NCBI GenBank assembly: GCA_020796225.1
Contig: CM036756.1
Span: 47,775,363-47,839,362, forward strand
Direction: 5' to 3'
Length of the DNA stretch: 64,000 bases
Origin: Arion vulgaris
Taxonomy: Eukaryota > Mollusca > Gastropoda > Stylommatophora > Arionidae
Shown: positions 10,978-23,699 of the stretch, one piece after another
Numbering within the stretch: position 1 is the first letter of the stretch
Layout: each line of letters begins with the position of its first letter
Program-made: the position numbers and the translations under genes
Notes under the pieces: generated by a model
What the model was told of the DNA's origin: nothing
What the model saw: only the letters and a program-made list of their open reading frames with translations
Databases searched by the model: none

Positions 10978-13900
10978 GGTTTATATCTAGGTTGACTTCA
11001 GATGTGATTGTACAACAGGGTATTACTTTGCCACGTTTTCTATATCTAGGTTGACTTCAGATGTGATTGTACAACAGGGTACTACTTTGCCACGTTTTCT
11101 ATATCTAGGTTGACTTCAGATGTGATTGTACAACAGGGTACTACTTTGCCACGTTTCTATATCTAGGTTGACTTCAGATGTGATTGTACAACAGGGTATT
11201 ACTTTGCCACGTTTCTATATCTAGGTTGACTTCAGATGTGATTGTACAACAGGGTACTACTTTGCCACGTTTTCTATATCTAGGTTGACTTCAGATGTGA
11301 TTGTACAACAGGGTACTACTTTGCCACGTTTCTATATCTAGGTTGACTTCAGATGTGATTGTACAACAGGGTATTACTTTGCCACGTTTTCTATATCTAG
11401 GTTGACTTCAGATGTGATTGTACAACAGGGTACTACTTTGCCACGTTTCTATATCTAGGTTGACTTCAGATGTGATTGTACAACAGGGTATTACTTTGCC
11501 ACGTTTCTATATCTAGGTTGACTTCAGATGTGATTGTACAACAGGGCATTACTTTGCCACGTTTCTATATCTAGGTTGACTTCAGATGTGATTGTACAAC
11601 AGGGTACTACTTTGCCACGTTTCTATATCTAGGTTGACTTCAGATGTGATTGTACAACAGGGTATTACTTTGCCACGTTTCTATATCTAGGTTGACTTCA
11701 GATGTGATTGTACAACAGGGTACTACTTTGCCACGTTTCTATATCTAGGTTGACTTCAGATGTGATTGTACAACAGGGTACTACTTTGCCACGTTTCTAT
11801 ATCTAGGTTGACTTCAGATGTGATTGTACAACAGGGTATTACTTTACCACGTTTTCTATATCTAGGTTGACTTCAGATGTGATTGTACAACAGGGTATTA
11901 CTTTGCCACGTTTCTATATCTAGATTGACTTCAGATGTGATTGTACAACAGGGTATTACTTTGCCACATTTTCTATATCTAGGTTGACTTCAGATGTGAT
12001 TGTACAACAGGGTATTACTTTGCCACGTTTTCTATATCTAGGTTGACTTCAGATGTGATTGTACAACAGGGTATTACTTTGCCACGTTTTCTATATCTAG
12101 GTTGACTTCAGATGTGATTGTACAACAGGGCATTACTTTGCCACGTTTCTATATCTAGGTTGACTTCAGATGTGATTGTACAACAGGGTACTACTTTGCC
12201 ACGTTTCTATATCTAGGTTGACTTCAGATGTGATTGCACAACAGGGCATTACTTTGCCACGTTTCTATATCTAGGTTGACTTCAGATGTGATTGTACAAC
12301 AGGGCATTACTTTGCCACGTTTCTATATCTAGGTTGACTTCAGATGTGATTGTACAACAGGGTATTACTTTGCCACGTTTCTATATCTAGGTTGATTTCA
12401 GATGTGATTGTACAACAGGGTATTACTTTGCCACGTTTTCTATATCTAGGTTGACTTCAGATGTGATTGTACAACAGGGTATTACTTTACCACGTTTTCT
12501 ATATCTAGGTTGACTTCAGATGTGATTGTACAACAGGGTACTACTTTGCCACGTTTCTATATCTAGGTTGACTTCAGATGTGATTGTACAACAGGGTACT
12601 ACTTTGCCACGTTTTCTATATCTAGGTTGACTTCAGATGTGATTGTACAACAGGGTACTACTTTGCCACGTTTCTATATCTAGGTTGACTTCAGATGTGA
12701 TTGTACAACAGGGTACTACTTTGCCACGTTTTCTATATCTAGGTTGACTTCAGATGTGATTGTACAACAGGGTACTACTTTGCCACGTTTTCTATATCTA
12801 GGTTGACTTCAGATATGATTGTACAACAGGGTATTACTTTGCCACGTTTTCTATATCTAGGTTGACTTCAGATGTGATTGTACAACAGGGTACTACTTTG
12901 CCACGTTTCTATATCTAGGTTGACTTCAGATGTGATTGTACAACAGGGTATTACTTTGCCACGTTTTCTATATTTAGGTTGACTTCAGATGTGATTGTAC
13001 AAAAGGGTACTACTTTGCCACGTTTCTATATCTAGGTTGACTTCAGATGTGATTGTACAACAGGGTATTACTTTGCCACGTTTTCTATATCTAGGTTGAC
13101 TTCAGATGTGATTGTACAACAGGGTACTACTTTGCCACGTTTCTATATCTAGGTTGACTTCAGATGTGATTGTACAACAGGGTATTACTTTGCCACGTTT
13201 TCTATATCTAGGTTGACTTCAGATGTGATTGTACAACAGGGTACTACTTTGCCACGTTTTCTATATCTAGGTTGACTTCAGATGTGATTGTACAACAGGG
13301 TATTTCTTTGCCATGTTTCTATATCTAGGTTGACTTCAGATGTGATTGTACAACAGGGCACTACTTTGCCACGTTTCTATATCTAGGTTGACTTTAGATG
13401 TGATTGTACAACAGGGTACTACTTTGCCACGTTTCTATATCTAGGTTGACTTTAGATGTGATTGTACAACAGGGTACAACTTTGCCACGTTTCTATATCT
13501 AGGTTGACTTCAGATGTGATTGTACAACAGGGTATTACTTTGCCACGTTTTCTATATCTAGGTTGACTTCAGATGTGATTGTACAACAGGGTATTACTTT
13601 GCCACGTTTTCTATATCTAGGTTGACTTCAGATGTGATTGTACAACAGGGTACTACTTTGCCACGTTTTCAATATCTAGGTTGACTTCAGATGTGATTGT
13701 ACAACAGGGTATTACTTTGCCACGTTTTCTATATCTAGGTTGACTTCAGATGTGATTGTACAACAGGGTATTACTTTGCCACGTTTTCTATATCTAGGTT
13801 GACTTCAGATGTAATTGTACAACAGGGTACTACTTTGCCACGTTTCTATATCTACGTTGACTTCAGATGTGATTGTACAACAGGGCATTACTTTGCCACG

Positions 13901-16900
13901 TTTCTATATCTAGGTTGACTTCAGATGTGATTTTACAACAGGGTATTACTTTGCCACGTTTCTATATCTAGGTTGACTTCAGATGTGATTGTACAACAGG
14001 GCACTACTTTGCCACGTTTCTATATCTAGGTTGACTTCAGATGTGATTGTACAACAGGGTACTACTTTGCCACTTTTCTATATCTAGGTTGACTTCAGAT
14101 GTGATTGTACAACAGGGCACTACTTTGCCACGTTTCTATATCTAGGTTGACTTCAGATGTGATTGTACAACAGGGTACTACTTTGCCACGTTTCTATATC
14201 TAGGTTGACTTCAGATGTGATTGTACAACAGGGTATTACTTTGCCACGTTTCTATATCTAGGTTTACTTCAGATGTGATTGTACAACAGGGTATTACTTT
14301 GCCACGTTTTCTATATCTAGGTTGACTTCAGATGTGATTGTACAACAGGGTACTACTTTGCCACGTTTCTATATCTAGGTTGACTTCAGATGTGATTGTA
14401 CAACAGGGCATTACTTTGCGACGTTTCTATATCTAGGTTGACTTCAGATGTGATTGTACAACAGGGTATTACTTTGCCACGTTTCTATATCTAGGTTGAC
14501 TTCAGATGTGATTGTACAACAGGGTACTACTTTGCCACGTTTCTATATCTAGGTTGACTTCAGATGTGATTGTACAACAGGGTATTACTTTGCCACGTTT
14601 TCTATATCTAGGTTGACTTCAGATGTGATTGTACAACAGGGTACTACTTTGCCACGTTTTCTATATCTAGGTTGACTTCAGATGTGATTGTACAACAGGG
14701 TATTTCTTTGCCATGTTTCTATATCTAGGTTGACTTCAGATGTGATTGTACAACAGGGCACTACTTTGCCACGTTTCTATATCTAGGTTGACTTTAGATG
14801 TGATTGTACAACAGGGTACTACTTTGCCACGTTTCTATATCTAGGTTGACTTTAGATGTGATTGTACAACAGGGTACAACTTTGCCACGTTTCTATATCT
14901 AGGTTGACTTCAGATGTGATTGTACAACAGGGTATTACTTTGCCACGTTTTCTATATCTAGGTTGACTTCAGATGTGATTGTACAACAGGGTATTACTTT
15001 GCCACGTTTTCTATATCTAGGTTGACTTCAGATGTGATTGTACAACAGGGTACTACTTTGCCACGTTTTCAATATCTAGGTTGACTTCAGATGTGATTGT
15101 ACAACAGGGTATTACTTTGCCACGTTTTCTATATCTAGGTTGACTTCAGATGTGATTGTACAACAGGGTATTACTTTGCCACGTTTTCTATATCTAGGTT
15201 GACTTCAGATGTGATTGTACAACAGGGTACTACTTTGCCACGTTTCTATATCTACGTTGACTTCAGATGTGATTGTACAACAGGGCATTACTTTGCCACG
15301 TTTCTATATCTAGGTTGACTTCAGATGTGATTTTACAACAGGGTATTACTTTGCCACGTTTCTATATCTAGGTTTACTTCAGATGTGATTGTACAACAGG
15401 GCACTACTTTGCCACGTTTCTATATCTAGGTTGACTTCAGATGTGATTGTACAACAGGGTACTACTTTGCCACTTTTCTATATCTAGGTTGACTTCAGAT
15501 GTGATTGTACAACAGGGCACTACTTTGCCCCGTTTCTATATCTAGGTTGACTTCAGATGTGATTGTACAACAGGGTACTACTTTGCCACGTTTCTATATC
15601 TAGGTTGACTTCAGATGTGATTGTACAACAGGGTATTACTTTGCCACGTTTCTATATCTAGGTTTACTTCAGATGTGATTGTACAACAGGGTATTACTTT
15701 GCCACGTTTTCTATATCTAGGTTGACTTCAGATGTGATTGTACAACAGGGTATTACTTTGCCACGTTTTCTATATCTAGGTTGACTTCAGATGTGATTGT
15801 ACAACAGGGTACTACTTTGCCACGTTTCTATATCTAGGTTGACTTCAGATGTGATTGTACAACAGGGTATTACTTTGCCACGTTTTCTATATCTAGGTTG
15901 ACTTCAGATGTGATTGTACAACAGGGTACTACTTTGCCACGTTTCTATATCTAGGTTGACTTTAGATGTGATTGTACAACAGGGTACAACTTTGCCACGT
16001 TTCTATATCTAGGTTGACTTCAGATGTGATTGTACAACAGGGTATTACTTTGCCACGTTTTCTATATCTAGGTTGACTTCAGATGTGATTGTACAACAGG
16101 GTACTACTTTGCCACGTTTCTATATCTAGGTTGACTTCAGATGTGATTGTACAACAGGGTACTACTTTGCCACGTTTTCTATATCTAGGTTGACTTCAGA
16201 TGTGATTGTACAACAGGGTACTACTTTGCCACGTTTTCTATATCTAGGTTGACTTCAGATGTGATTGTACAACAGGGTATTACTTTGCCACGTTTTCTAT
16301 ATCTAGGTTGACTTCAGATGTGATTGTACAACAGGGTACTACTTTGCCACGTTTCTATATCTAGGTTGACTTCAGATGTGATTGTACAACAGGGTATTAC
16401 TTTGCCACGTTTTCTATATCTAGGTTGACTTCAGATGTGATTGTACAACAGGGTACTACTTTGCCACGTTTCTATATCTAGGTTGACTTCAGATGTGATT
16501 GTACAACAGGGTATTACTTTGCCACGTTTTCTATATCTAGGTTGACTTCAGATGTGATTGTACAACAGGGTACTACTTTGCCACGTTTCTATATCTAGGT
16601 TGACTTCAGATGTGATTGTACAACAGGGCATTACTTTGCCACGTTTCTATATCTAGGTTGACTTCAGATGTTATTGTACAACAGGGTATTACTTTGCCAC
16701 GTTTCTATATCTAGGTTGACTTCAGATGTGATTGTACAACAGGGTACTACTTTGCCACGTTTCTATATCTAGGTTGACTTCAGATGTGATTGTACAACAG
16801 GGTATTACTTTGCCACGTTTCTATATCTAGGTTGACTTCAGATGTGATTGTACAACAGGGTACTACTTTGCCACGTTTCTATATCTATGTTGACTTCAGA

Positions 16901-18336
16901 TGTGATTGTACAACAGGGTATTACTTTGCCATGTTTCTATATCTAGGTTGACTTCAGATGTGATTGTACAACAGGGTATTACTTTGCCACGTTTTCTATA
17001 TCTAGGTTTACTTCAGATGTGATTGTACAACAGGGTACTACTTTGCCACGTTTTCTATATCTAGGTTGACTTCAGATGTGATTGTACAACAGGGTACTAC
17101 TTTGCCACGTTTCTATATCTAGGTTGACTTCAGATGTGATTGTACAACAGGGTATTACTTTGCCACGTTTTCTATATCTAGGTTGACTTCAGATGTGATT
17201 GTACAACAGGGTACTACTTTGCCACGTTTCTATATCTAGGTTGACTTCAGATGTGATTGTACAACAGGGTATTACTTTGCCACGTTTTCTATATCTAGGT
17301 TGACTTCAGATGTGATTGTACAACAGGGTACTACTTTGCCACGTTTCTATATCTAGGTTGACTTCAGATGTGATTGTACAACAGGGCATTACTTTGCCAC
17401 GTTTCTATATCTAGGTTGACTTCAGATGTTATTGTACAACAGGGTATTACTTTGCCACGTTTCTATATCTAGGTTGACTTCAGATGTGATTGTACAACAG
17501 GGTACTACTTTGCCACGTTTCTATATCTAGGTTGACTTCAGATGTGATTGTACAACAGGGTATTACTTTGCCACGTTTCTATATCTAGGTTGACTTCAGA
17601 TGTGATTGTACAACAGGGTACTACTTTGCCACGTTTCTATATCTATGTTGACTTCAGATGTGATTGTACAACAGGGTATTACTTTGCCATGTTTCTATAT
17701 CTAGGTTGACTTCAGATGTGATTGTACAACAGGGTATTACTTTGCCACGTTTTCTATATCTAGGTTTACTTCAGATGTGATTGTACAACAGGGTACTACT
17801 TTGCCACGTTTTCTATATCTAGGTTGACTTCAGATGTGATTGTACAACAGGGTATTTCTTTGCCATGTTTCTATATCTAGGTTGACTTCAGATGTGATTG
17901 TACAACAGGGTATTACTTTGCCCCGTTTTCTATATCTAGGTTGACTTCAGATGTGATTGTACAACAGGGTACTACTTTGCCACGTTTTCTATATCTAGGT
18001 TGACTTCAGATGTGATTGTACAACAGGGTACTACTTTGCCACGTTTTCTATATCTAGGTTGACTTCAGATGTGATTGTACAACAGGGTACTACTTTGCCA
18101 CGTTTTCTATATCTAGGTTGACTTCAGATGTGATTGTACAACAGGGTACTACTTTGCCACGTTTTCTATATCTAGGTTGACTTCAGATGTGATTGTACAA
18201 CAGGGTACTACTTTGCCACGTTTTCTATATCTAGGTTGACTTCAGATGTGATTGTACAACAGGGTACTACTTTGCCACGTTTTCTATATCTAGGTTGACT
18301 TCAGATGTGATTGTACAACAGGGCATTACTTTGTTT
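10978..18336. repeat. 58/59-bp satellite-like array, about 125 copies, with higher-order repeats
   Basis: The unit runs TATATCTAGGTTGACTTCAG, ATGTGATTGTACAACAGGGT, ATTACTTTGCCACGTTTC. An extra T in CGTTTTC gives 59 instead of 58 bp. Diagnostic variants recur at an offset of 1400 bp (13301/14701, 13671/15071, 14261/15661), and another block recurs at 758 bp (16668/17426). It is separated from the 63-bp array by only about 40 bp. Confidence 0.97.
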
Positions 18337-18539
18337 CTATTGAGAGTAATTTACTTATTTAGTTAAGGGAACATACTCTATCTCTCTCTCTCGTGATCAC
18401 CGCCCTGATCGATGTACCAGATCTCCCATAAATTCTATTCATGTGGAAATCTGATTCATGCGGTCTTAGCAATAGTGTGTTTTACGTCACATCTTCAGCA
18501 CAATTTGGAGCTCTGGTGCTTATCCTTCGGCGATGTGTC

Positions 18540-18812
18540 CGGTTTCAGTCAGCGTTTACTCGGTTCGCTCTCCGTTCTGTAGCCATCTAGTGTTTTTACG
18601 GTGTGGGTTAGCTAGCCCAACTCAACCTCCTAACTCGCCTCTTTCGACATGCGTGACAGGTAACAGTGGTTCTATTCTTTACACCCCAATTTGGCCCCGG
18701 TAACCACTCTGGCCCCGGTAACCACTCTGGCGCCGGTAACCACTCTGGCGCCGGTAACCACTCTGGCGCCGGTAACCACTCTGGCCCCGGTAACCACTCT
18801 GGCGCAGGGAAC
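18540..18812 (-). mobile_element. S-family related element with an internal 18-bp expansion
   Basis: The minus strand has the S hallmarks GGTTACCGGGGCC, GTAAAGAATAGAACCACTG and CACGCATGTCGAAAGAGGCG, then a GCTAGCTAACCC segment shared with S/E1 elements. The 5' GGTTACC segment is amplified into six 18-bp copies. The 3' boundary is not clear. Confidence 0.6.
18700..18808. repeat. 18-bp tandem repeat, 6 copies, born in an S element
   Basis: GGCCCCGGTAACCACTCT alternates with GGCGCCGGTAACCACTCT. Other S copies carry the segment once. Confidence 0.93.
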
Positions 18813-18852
18813 ATTCGAAATTGTCGAAGAAGAGTATGTGTATCTGATCTCT

Positions 18853-18939
18853 GGGACGAATTAGTGTAATGCATAGAGCGTCCGCTTGTCGAATCTGACA
18901 CAAATGTGATGTGAGGATCATTCCCACACACAACGTCCC
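18853..18939 (+). mobile_element. tRNA-like SINE head (candidate)
   Basis: GGGACG at 18853 can pair with CGTCCC at 18934-18939 as an acceptor stem. Between them are an A-box-like TAGTGTAATGCATAGAGCG and a degraded B box GAGGATCATTCCC in a possible T arm. The 87-nt length and weak B box favour a tRNA-derived retroposon or pseudogene over a functional tRNA. Confidence 0.45.
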
Positions 18940-19049
18940 ACAAGTGAGGAAAGAAATTGGTACTCCTACCTCCTACATACTCGAGCCAAGAAATTTGAAG
19001 TGACAAGAACTTCATACCCTAAGGTCTGGCTACATGATATGTTTGTCTA

Positions 19050-19362
19050 TCTGTCTCCACATACTAACTGAAAGAAGTTGTTTATCTGTCTCCACATACT
19101 AACTGAAAGAAGTTGTTTATCTGTCTCCACATGCTAACTGAAAGAAGTTGTTTATCTGTCTCCACATACTAATTGAAAGAAGTTGTTTATCTGTCTCCAC
19201 ATACTAACTGAAAGAAGTTGTTTATCTGTCTCCACATACTAACTGAAAGAAGTTGTTTATCTGTCTCCACATACTAACTGAAAGAAGTTGTTTATCTGTC
19301 TCCACATACTAACTGAAAGAAGATGTTTATCTGTCTCCACATACTAACTGAAAGAAGCTGCT
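19050..19362. repeat. 35-bp tandem array, about 9 copies
   Basis: Units TTTATCTGTCTCCACATACT plus AACTGAAAGAAGTTG, nearly identical, period 35 (19081, 19116). Confidence 0.95.
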
Positions 19363-19424
19363 GAGCAGATATAATGTCGTCCTGAATTTAGAACAGCAGA
19401 TTCTAAACAGTTATTCAAAATTAT

Positions 19425-19580
19425 TATTATTATTCTTCCCTTCGCTCCAAAGGAGGCATAGGTCACCAACCAATTCCTTGTAAGCTCTCATGCACTTCCC
19501 TATGCATCTATAGGGAATGTTGCAGTGTTATAGCTAAGTATTTTTACTGGATGGGGTAGCTAATCCCACCTGACGCCACT
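19425..19580 (-). pseudogene. LINE III 3' end fragment joined to an S/E1-like piece
   Basis: On the minus strand, nucleotides near 19430-19500 (TTGGTTGGTGACCTATGCCT then GGAGCGAAGGG and an AAT-repeat tail) match the 3' terminus of the LINE III copy near 28272 (TTGGTTGTTGACATATGCCT...GACGAAGGG). The adjoining GATTAGCTACCCCATCCAG at about 19545-19565 resembles the 3' module of E1/S elements. The junction between them is not resolved. Confidence 0.5.
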
Positions 19581-19854
19581 GTATATCCTTACATTATTGC
19601 GCCTGCGGTCCCATTCAAGCTTTACGTTGTATTTTTTGTCCTTCCATTCACCTGTTGTCAAAATTTCCCTTCTTTCAAGTGTTGTTATTTCTCTTCCATC
19701 TTTATGGAGCATCAAGTAACAGTTCATTTGCACTGAGATAATGAGAGTTTAGAACAACGTACGTGATACACGCAGTTACACAGTGAGTGTGTTCAGTTTA
19801 ATGTGCGGTAGCAGTGGTGTCAGGGCTGTTTAGCGTTCTTGTTTATATATTGAG

Positions 19855-20815
19855 ACTCATCATCTAACTGATGTATGTAGAAGAGTGTACACTATGTTTG
19901 CGACTCATCATCTAACTGATGTATGTAGAAGAGTGTGCATCATGTTTGCGACTCATCATATAACTGATGTATGTAGAATAGTGTACACTATGTTTGCTAC
20001 TCATCATCTAACTGATGTATGTAGAATAGTGTACACTATGTTTGCTACTCATCATCTAACTGATGTATGTAGAAGAGTGTACACTATGTTTGCGACTCAT
20101 CATCTAACTGATGTATGTAGAAGAGTGTACACTATGTTTGCGACTCATCATCTAACTGATGTATGTAGAAGAGTGTACATCATGTTTGCGACTCATCATC
20201 TAACTGATGTATGTAGAAGAGTGTACATCATGTTTGCGACTCATCATCTAACTGATGTATGTAGAAGAGTGTACATCATGTTTGCGACTCATCATCTAAC
20301 TGATGTATGTAGAAGAGTGTACACTATGTTTGCGACTCATCATCTAACTGATGTATGTAGAAGAGTGTACATCATGTTTGCGACTCATCATCTAACTGAT
20401 GTATGTAGAAGAGTGTACACTATGTTTGCGACTCATCATCTAACTGATGTATGTAGAAGAGTGTACATCATGTTTGCGACTCATCATCTAACTGATGTAT
20501 GTAGAAGAGTGTACATCATGTTTGCGACTCATCATCTAACTGATGTATGTAGAAGAGTGTACACTATGTTTGCGACTCATCATCTAACTGATGTATGTAG
20601 AAGAGTGTACATCATGTTTGCGACTCATCATCTAACTGATGTATGTAGAAGAGTGTACATCATGTTTGCGACTCATCATCTAACTGATGTATGTAGAATA
20701 GTGTACACTATGTTTGCGACTCATCATCTAACTGATGTATGTAGAAGAGTGTACATCATGTTTGCGACTCATCATCTAACTGATGTATGTAGAATAGTGT
20801 ACATCATGTGGTGAT
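19855..20815. repeat. 48-bp tandem array, about 20 copies
   Basis: The unit is ACTCATCATCTAACTGATGT plus ATGTAGAAGAGTGTACACTA plus TGTTTGCG, at 19855, 19903 and so on. Variants include ACATCA for ACACTA and AATAG for AAGAG. The period is a multiple of three, so a 309-codon plus-strand frame (THHLTDVCRRVYTMFA) stays open. There is no flanking coding sequence, so it is treated as non-coding. Confidence 0.95.
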
Positions 20816-20931
20816 ACACAGAATTGGTTACGTCATATCACTCTGAGAAGATCAACAGATGCTCAGTCTTCCCTAACAGATGTTGAAGGGTATGCATATT
20901 GATGATTCAAGTCGTTGCTGGTTAAACACAC

Positions 20932-22925
20932 TCCGTGGTCAAGGGCGCATGAGGTGGTGTGCCAGGATTAGTGAGCCGGCACTAATCAAGACCCTGTCCC
21001 CTACCTCCACGTGGTGACCCTGGAACAAACTTTTGTTCCGTTCTGGCTAATGGGGGCAGGGATCGGCGAGAACTACTGGTAGTGGTAGTGGTGCAAGTAC
21101 GAAAAAGAAATGCAGGTCCATACGAACAAAATGCACGAATCTCCTGACCGACGTCAAACAAAATATTGCTGAAGTTCACGAACAAAAAGAAACAGCAGCG
21201 AAATGTCTCTGATATAATCCCTACTCCCCCGGAGTAAGGGCCGAACACAAATCGCCATCTCCGGGGCAGGAGACTCCACACACAGGCTCGAAGTGTAAGT
21301 CAAAGGTCCCGCCACAAATTACCAGTTTCTCTGCCGTTGGGGAGATTAGTAAACACGAAAGGATGAGAGGTGCATCCAGTGACGAAACGTGTGCCCACAT
21401 AGGGCGAAACTCGAAGCCCTGAGGAGGGAGCAAACATTGCCAGCTGTGGGGCAAAAATAAATAAGTCAGATGCGTAACGAATAAAAGTCTACCCCCGTGT
21501 CGGTACGAGGGAAGATTGCAGCTGACTCCGCATCTGTGACCTGGTGCAGATACATTTACTGGGCAAGGTTTGCCGAGCGCAAAACATAAAGTTTCGTTTT
21601 AGTGCATAACGAAACTACCCTACCTGGGAAAACCGTGCAAGGTACGGTTGCAGTTACAACTAACCTCCCCGGAAGAACTGGGGTGGGTGATGGTGGTGAG
21701 CACAAAATCTCAGTTGCGTTGCTAGCACCGACTGAAACGACCCACTACATTATTTGTTCTTGGTCCCAGACCAGTGTCTTCCGAGGCTAACTGCAAATGG
21801 CCACGTACCGACACGCGTCTAGAAAAGGCTGAGAATGTTCCTACTCCAGAACAAATTCAAAAGTAAAAGGTAAAGTAAGGTCGACAATGTAAAGATCTGA
21901 CAGGTTATCCGGATCCGAACATTGACGAAGACCGATACTTTACACGGTGTTTTCACGCAAACACGCAAGAAAATTAAACCATTTCCACACAAGCTGTCTA
22001 CGCAGAATACCAAAAATAAACTGGCAGGACAAAATTCCAGACAGCGAAGTCCTCACAAGAGCAAAGATCCCAAACGTCAACACCCTGTTGCAGAAGGCCC
22101 AACTGAGATGGGTCGGTCACGTTGCTCGAATGCCTGATAAACGCATCCCAAAACAGTTGATGTATGGCAAGCTTGAAGGGGCAGACGTTTAGCTGGTGGA
22201 CAGAAAAAACGCCTTAAAGACACTCTTAAAGTGTCTCTGAAATGCTTTGATATAGACAATACGTGATGGGAATCCCTTGCCCAAGATCGCCAAATGTGGC
22301 GCTGTAACAACAAAAGAGGAACCGAATAGCTGAGAATCATCGTATTGTTGAGTCACAGAGAAAACGAGCAGCGCGAAAAGACAGAGCACACAACACGCAC
22401 ATGTCTAACCTTGATCATGTATGCCCCACCTGTGGTCGGGGATTCTGTTCTAGGATTGGACTCTACAGTCACCTCAGCACACACCAGAGAGGTGCAACAG
22501 TACACGTCTGAGATTGTTGTCATCATCGCTTGCGATGGACGGCTATTACACGGTGTTTTATACGAGTAAGACACCGTCCGAGGACAAGCTTATAAGCCCC
22601 GTGAAATTTTCCTAATCCGGAACGCTCACAGTCAGTAAGGGCATAACAGCGTAACTCACTGTCTCGGCGTAGAACACAAAGCCCAAATATACGGCAAAGC
22701 TGATCGAAAAGGCGAAGATCCGGGCCGATATAATCGGCAGAAAGGATCGTGCCCTAGAGAAAGCTCACCCTAGTAAATCAAAAGCTAGCTAAAAACGGAT
22801 GGGCGAGCTTAATCCCCATTGGCGCACAATCGACCCGACATAGATCACTCCGTTCTTGTCAAAGGACCAATGATATATCACAAAAAGAATGGAAATATTG
22901 GCCGTGAAGAATGTTCGAAAAGAAG
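20932..22925 (+). mobile_element. E1 retroposon copy A, carrying a LINE insertion
   Basis: It aligns by eye along its length with copies at 45918-47116 and 53741-54976 (minus). Shared landmarks in order are CACTAATCAAGA, CTACCTCCACGTGGTGACC, the CCCCGGAAGAACTGGGG segment, CCGACACGCGTCTAGAAAAG, CCTAATCCGGAACG and GCCCAAATATACGGC. Ends are placed by a weak direct repeat (AAACACAC at 20924, AAACATACAC at 22926). With the 592-bp LINE and one TSD copy removed it is about 1.39 kb. No long ORF is shared between copies, so it appears non-autonomous. Confidence 0.75.
21954..22545 (+). pseudogene. LINE IV 3' end with C2H2 zinc-finger C-terminus, inserted in E1
   Basis: The frame opens with INWQDKIPDSEVL, then LRWVGHVARMPDKRIPKQL. 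After a frameshift it reads KKRLKDTLKVSLK and WESLAQDR, and ends near CPTCGRGFCSRIGLYSHLS followed by a histidine. That end is a C-x2-C-x12-H-x3-H zinc finger, a known C-terminal feature of one animal LINE group and probably nucleic-acid binding. In-frame stops at several points show it is dead. An exact 14-bp TSD, TTACACGGTGTTTT, flanks it (21940-21953 and 22546-22559). Uninterrupted E1 sequence on both sides, as in copy B, proves insertion into a resident E1. The 5' end is truncated, leaving only the region downstream of RT. Confidence 0.85.
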
Positions 22926-22935
22926 AAACATACAC

Positions 22936-23277
22936 CTCTCTCTGCCACACAAGCATACAGTTCTACTAGTACAACGTATAATTCCAAACTTATTAAATCA
23001 ATGGATATATTTAACATCAATTTTAGTGTCCACATCTAACAGGAGGTCGCTAAGATAACAAAGAACATCTTCCTTATTCGTCTTAAACTTCCCGACAATC
23101 GATGCTGTCGAAGCAATCCTGTCCGTTCTCATTGATGCGAACACCTGATTTTCCAGGATAGTAGATCCACATGATATTCTGAAGGACCTCTGTAGACGAC
23201 ATCAACTGATACCGCAACGCACGTGTGATGACGTGGTCCGCATGAGAAGCAAATAATAGTACCATTGCGACCTACAA
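22936..23277. other. Unassigned, relatively G+C-rich stretch
   Basis: It lies between E1 copy A and an E1/S 3' fragment. The only candidate is the small minus-strand ORF listed at 23083-23265. Confidence 0.4.
23083..23265 (-). CDS. Small unknown ORF, 60 codons, possible exon or element remnant
   Basis: The minus strand is open from an ATG at 23265 to a TAA near 23083, in sequence less A/T-rich than its surroundings. The product has a non-repetitive composition (ASHADHVITRAL and PGKSGVRINENG segments), unlike the low-complexity ORFs elsewhere. I recognise no domain and cannot place splice sites with confidence. An E1/S fragment abuts it upstream. It could be a host exon, a retroelement remnant or chance. 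Confidence 0.2.
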   Translation of the reverse strand: MVLLFASHADHVITRALRYQLMSSTEVLQNIMWIYYPGKSGVRINENGQDCFDSIDCREV

Positions 23278-23450
23278 GGCATGTCGTAAGAGGCGACTGA
23301 GGTAGGGGCCTAGGGAAGCTACCCTAGTAAATAAAAAGCGTTGCAAAAATCGGATGCACTTGCTTACTTGTAGGCTCATAACAATGTATAATCGTTTTTA
23401 GACTCAGATCACATACACTCATAGTGGTCGATATGGAGCGTTCGAAGAAT
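23278..23450 (+). mobile_element. E1/S-type 3' fragment
   Basis: It begins with GGCATGTCGTAAGAGGCGAC and continues CCTAGGGAAGCTACCCTAGT, AAATAAAAAGCG, CAGATCACATACA and TGGTCGATATGGAGCG. The last parts match the 3' end of E1 copy C (minus strand, 53741-53895). The 5' part is missing. Confidence 0.7.
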
Positions 23451-23699
23451 GATACCGCAACCAATCATTCTGGATCTTACGAAGCATCGACTAACAGTCA
23501 GATACAACGATATAGATATACAGCAAATCCAACGTCGTTTGATATTAAAATTATTGGTCAGGAATGGGAGATGCAACATGGTTTCTGGAATGCACTTTTA
23601 GTTCAAAAATAGAATCGACATTTACGAAAACTTGAAACGTGTTTAACGGAAAGTAGAACGGAAGTATACAAACTTGACATACATAAAAAACATATTGGT

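Noticed and set aside
8034..18336. CRISPR-like array
   Set aside because: Units are contiguous tandem copies with no unique spacers and no cas genes, in a eukaryotic context.
18853..18939. Functional tRNA gene
   Set aside because: The B box is degraded, the anticodon arm does not fold cleanly and the length is atypical; a SINE head or tRNA pseudogene is more likely.
19885..20814. 309-codon repeat protein (THHLTDVCRRVYTMFA)
   Set aside because: It is explained by a 48-bp stop-free unit and starts and ends at the array edges.
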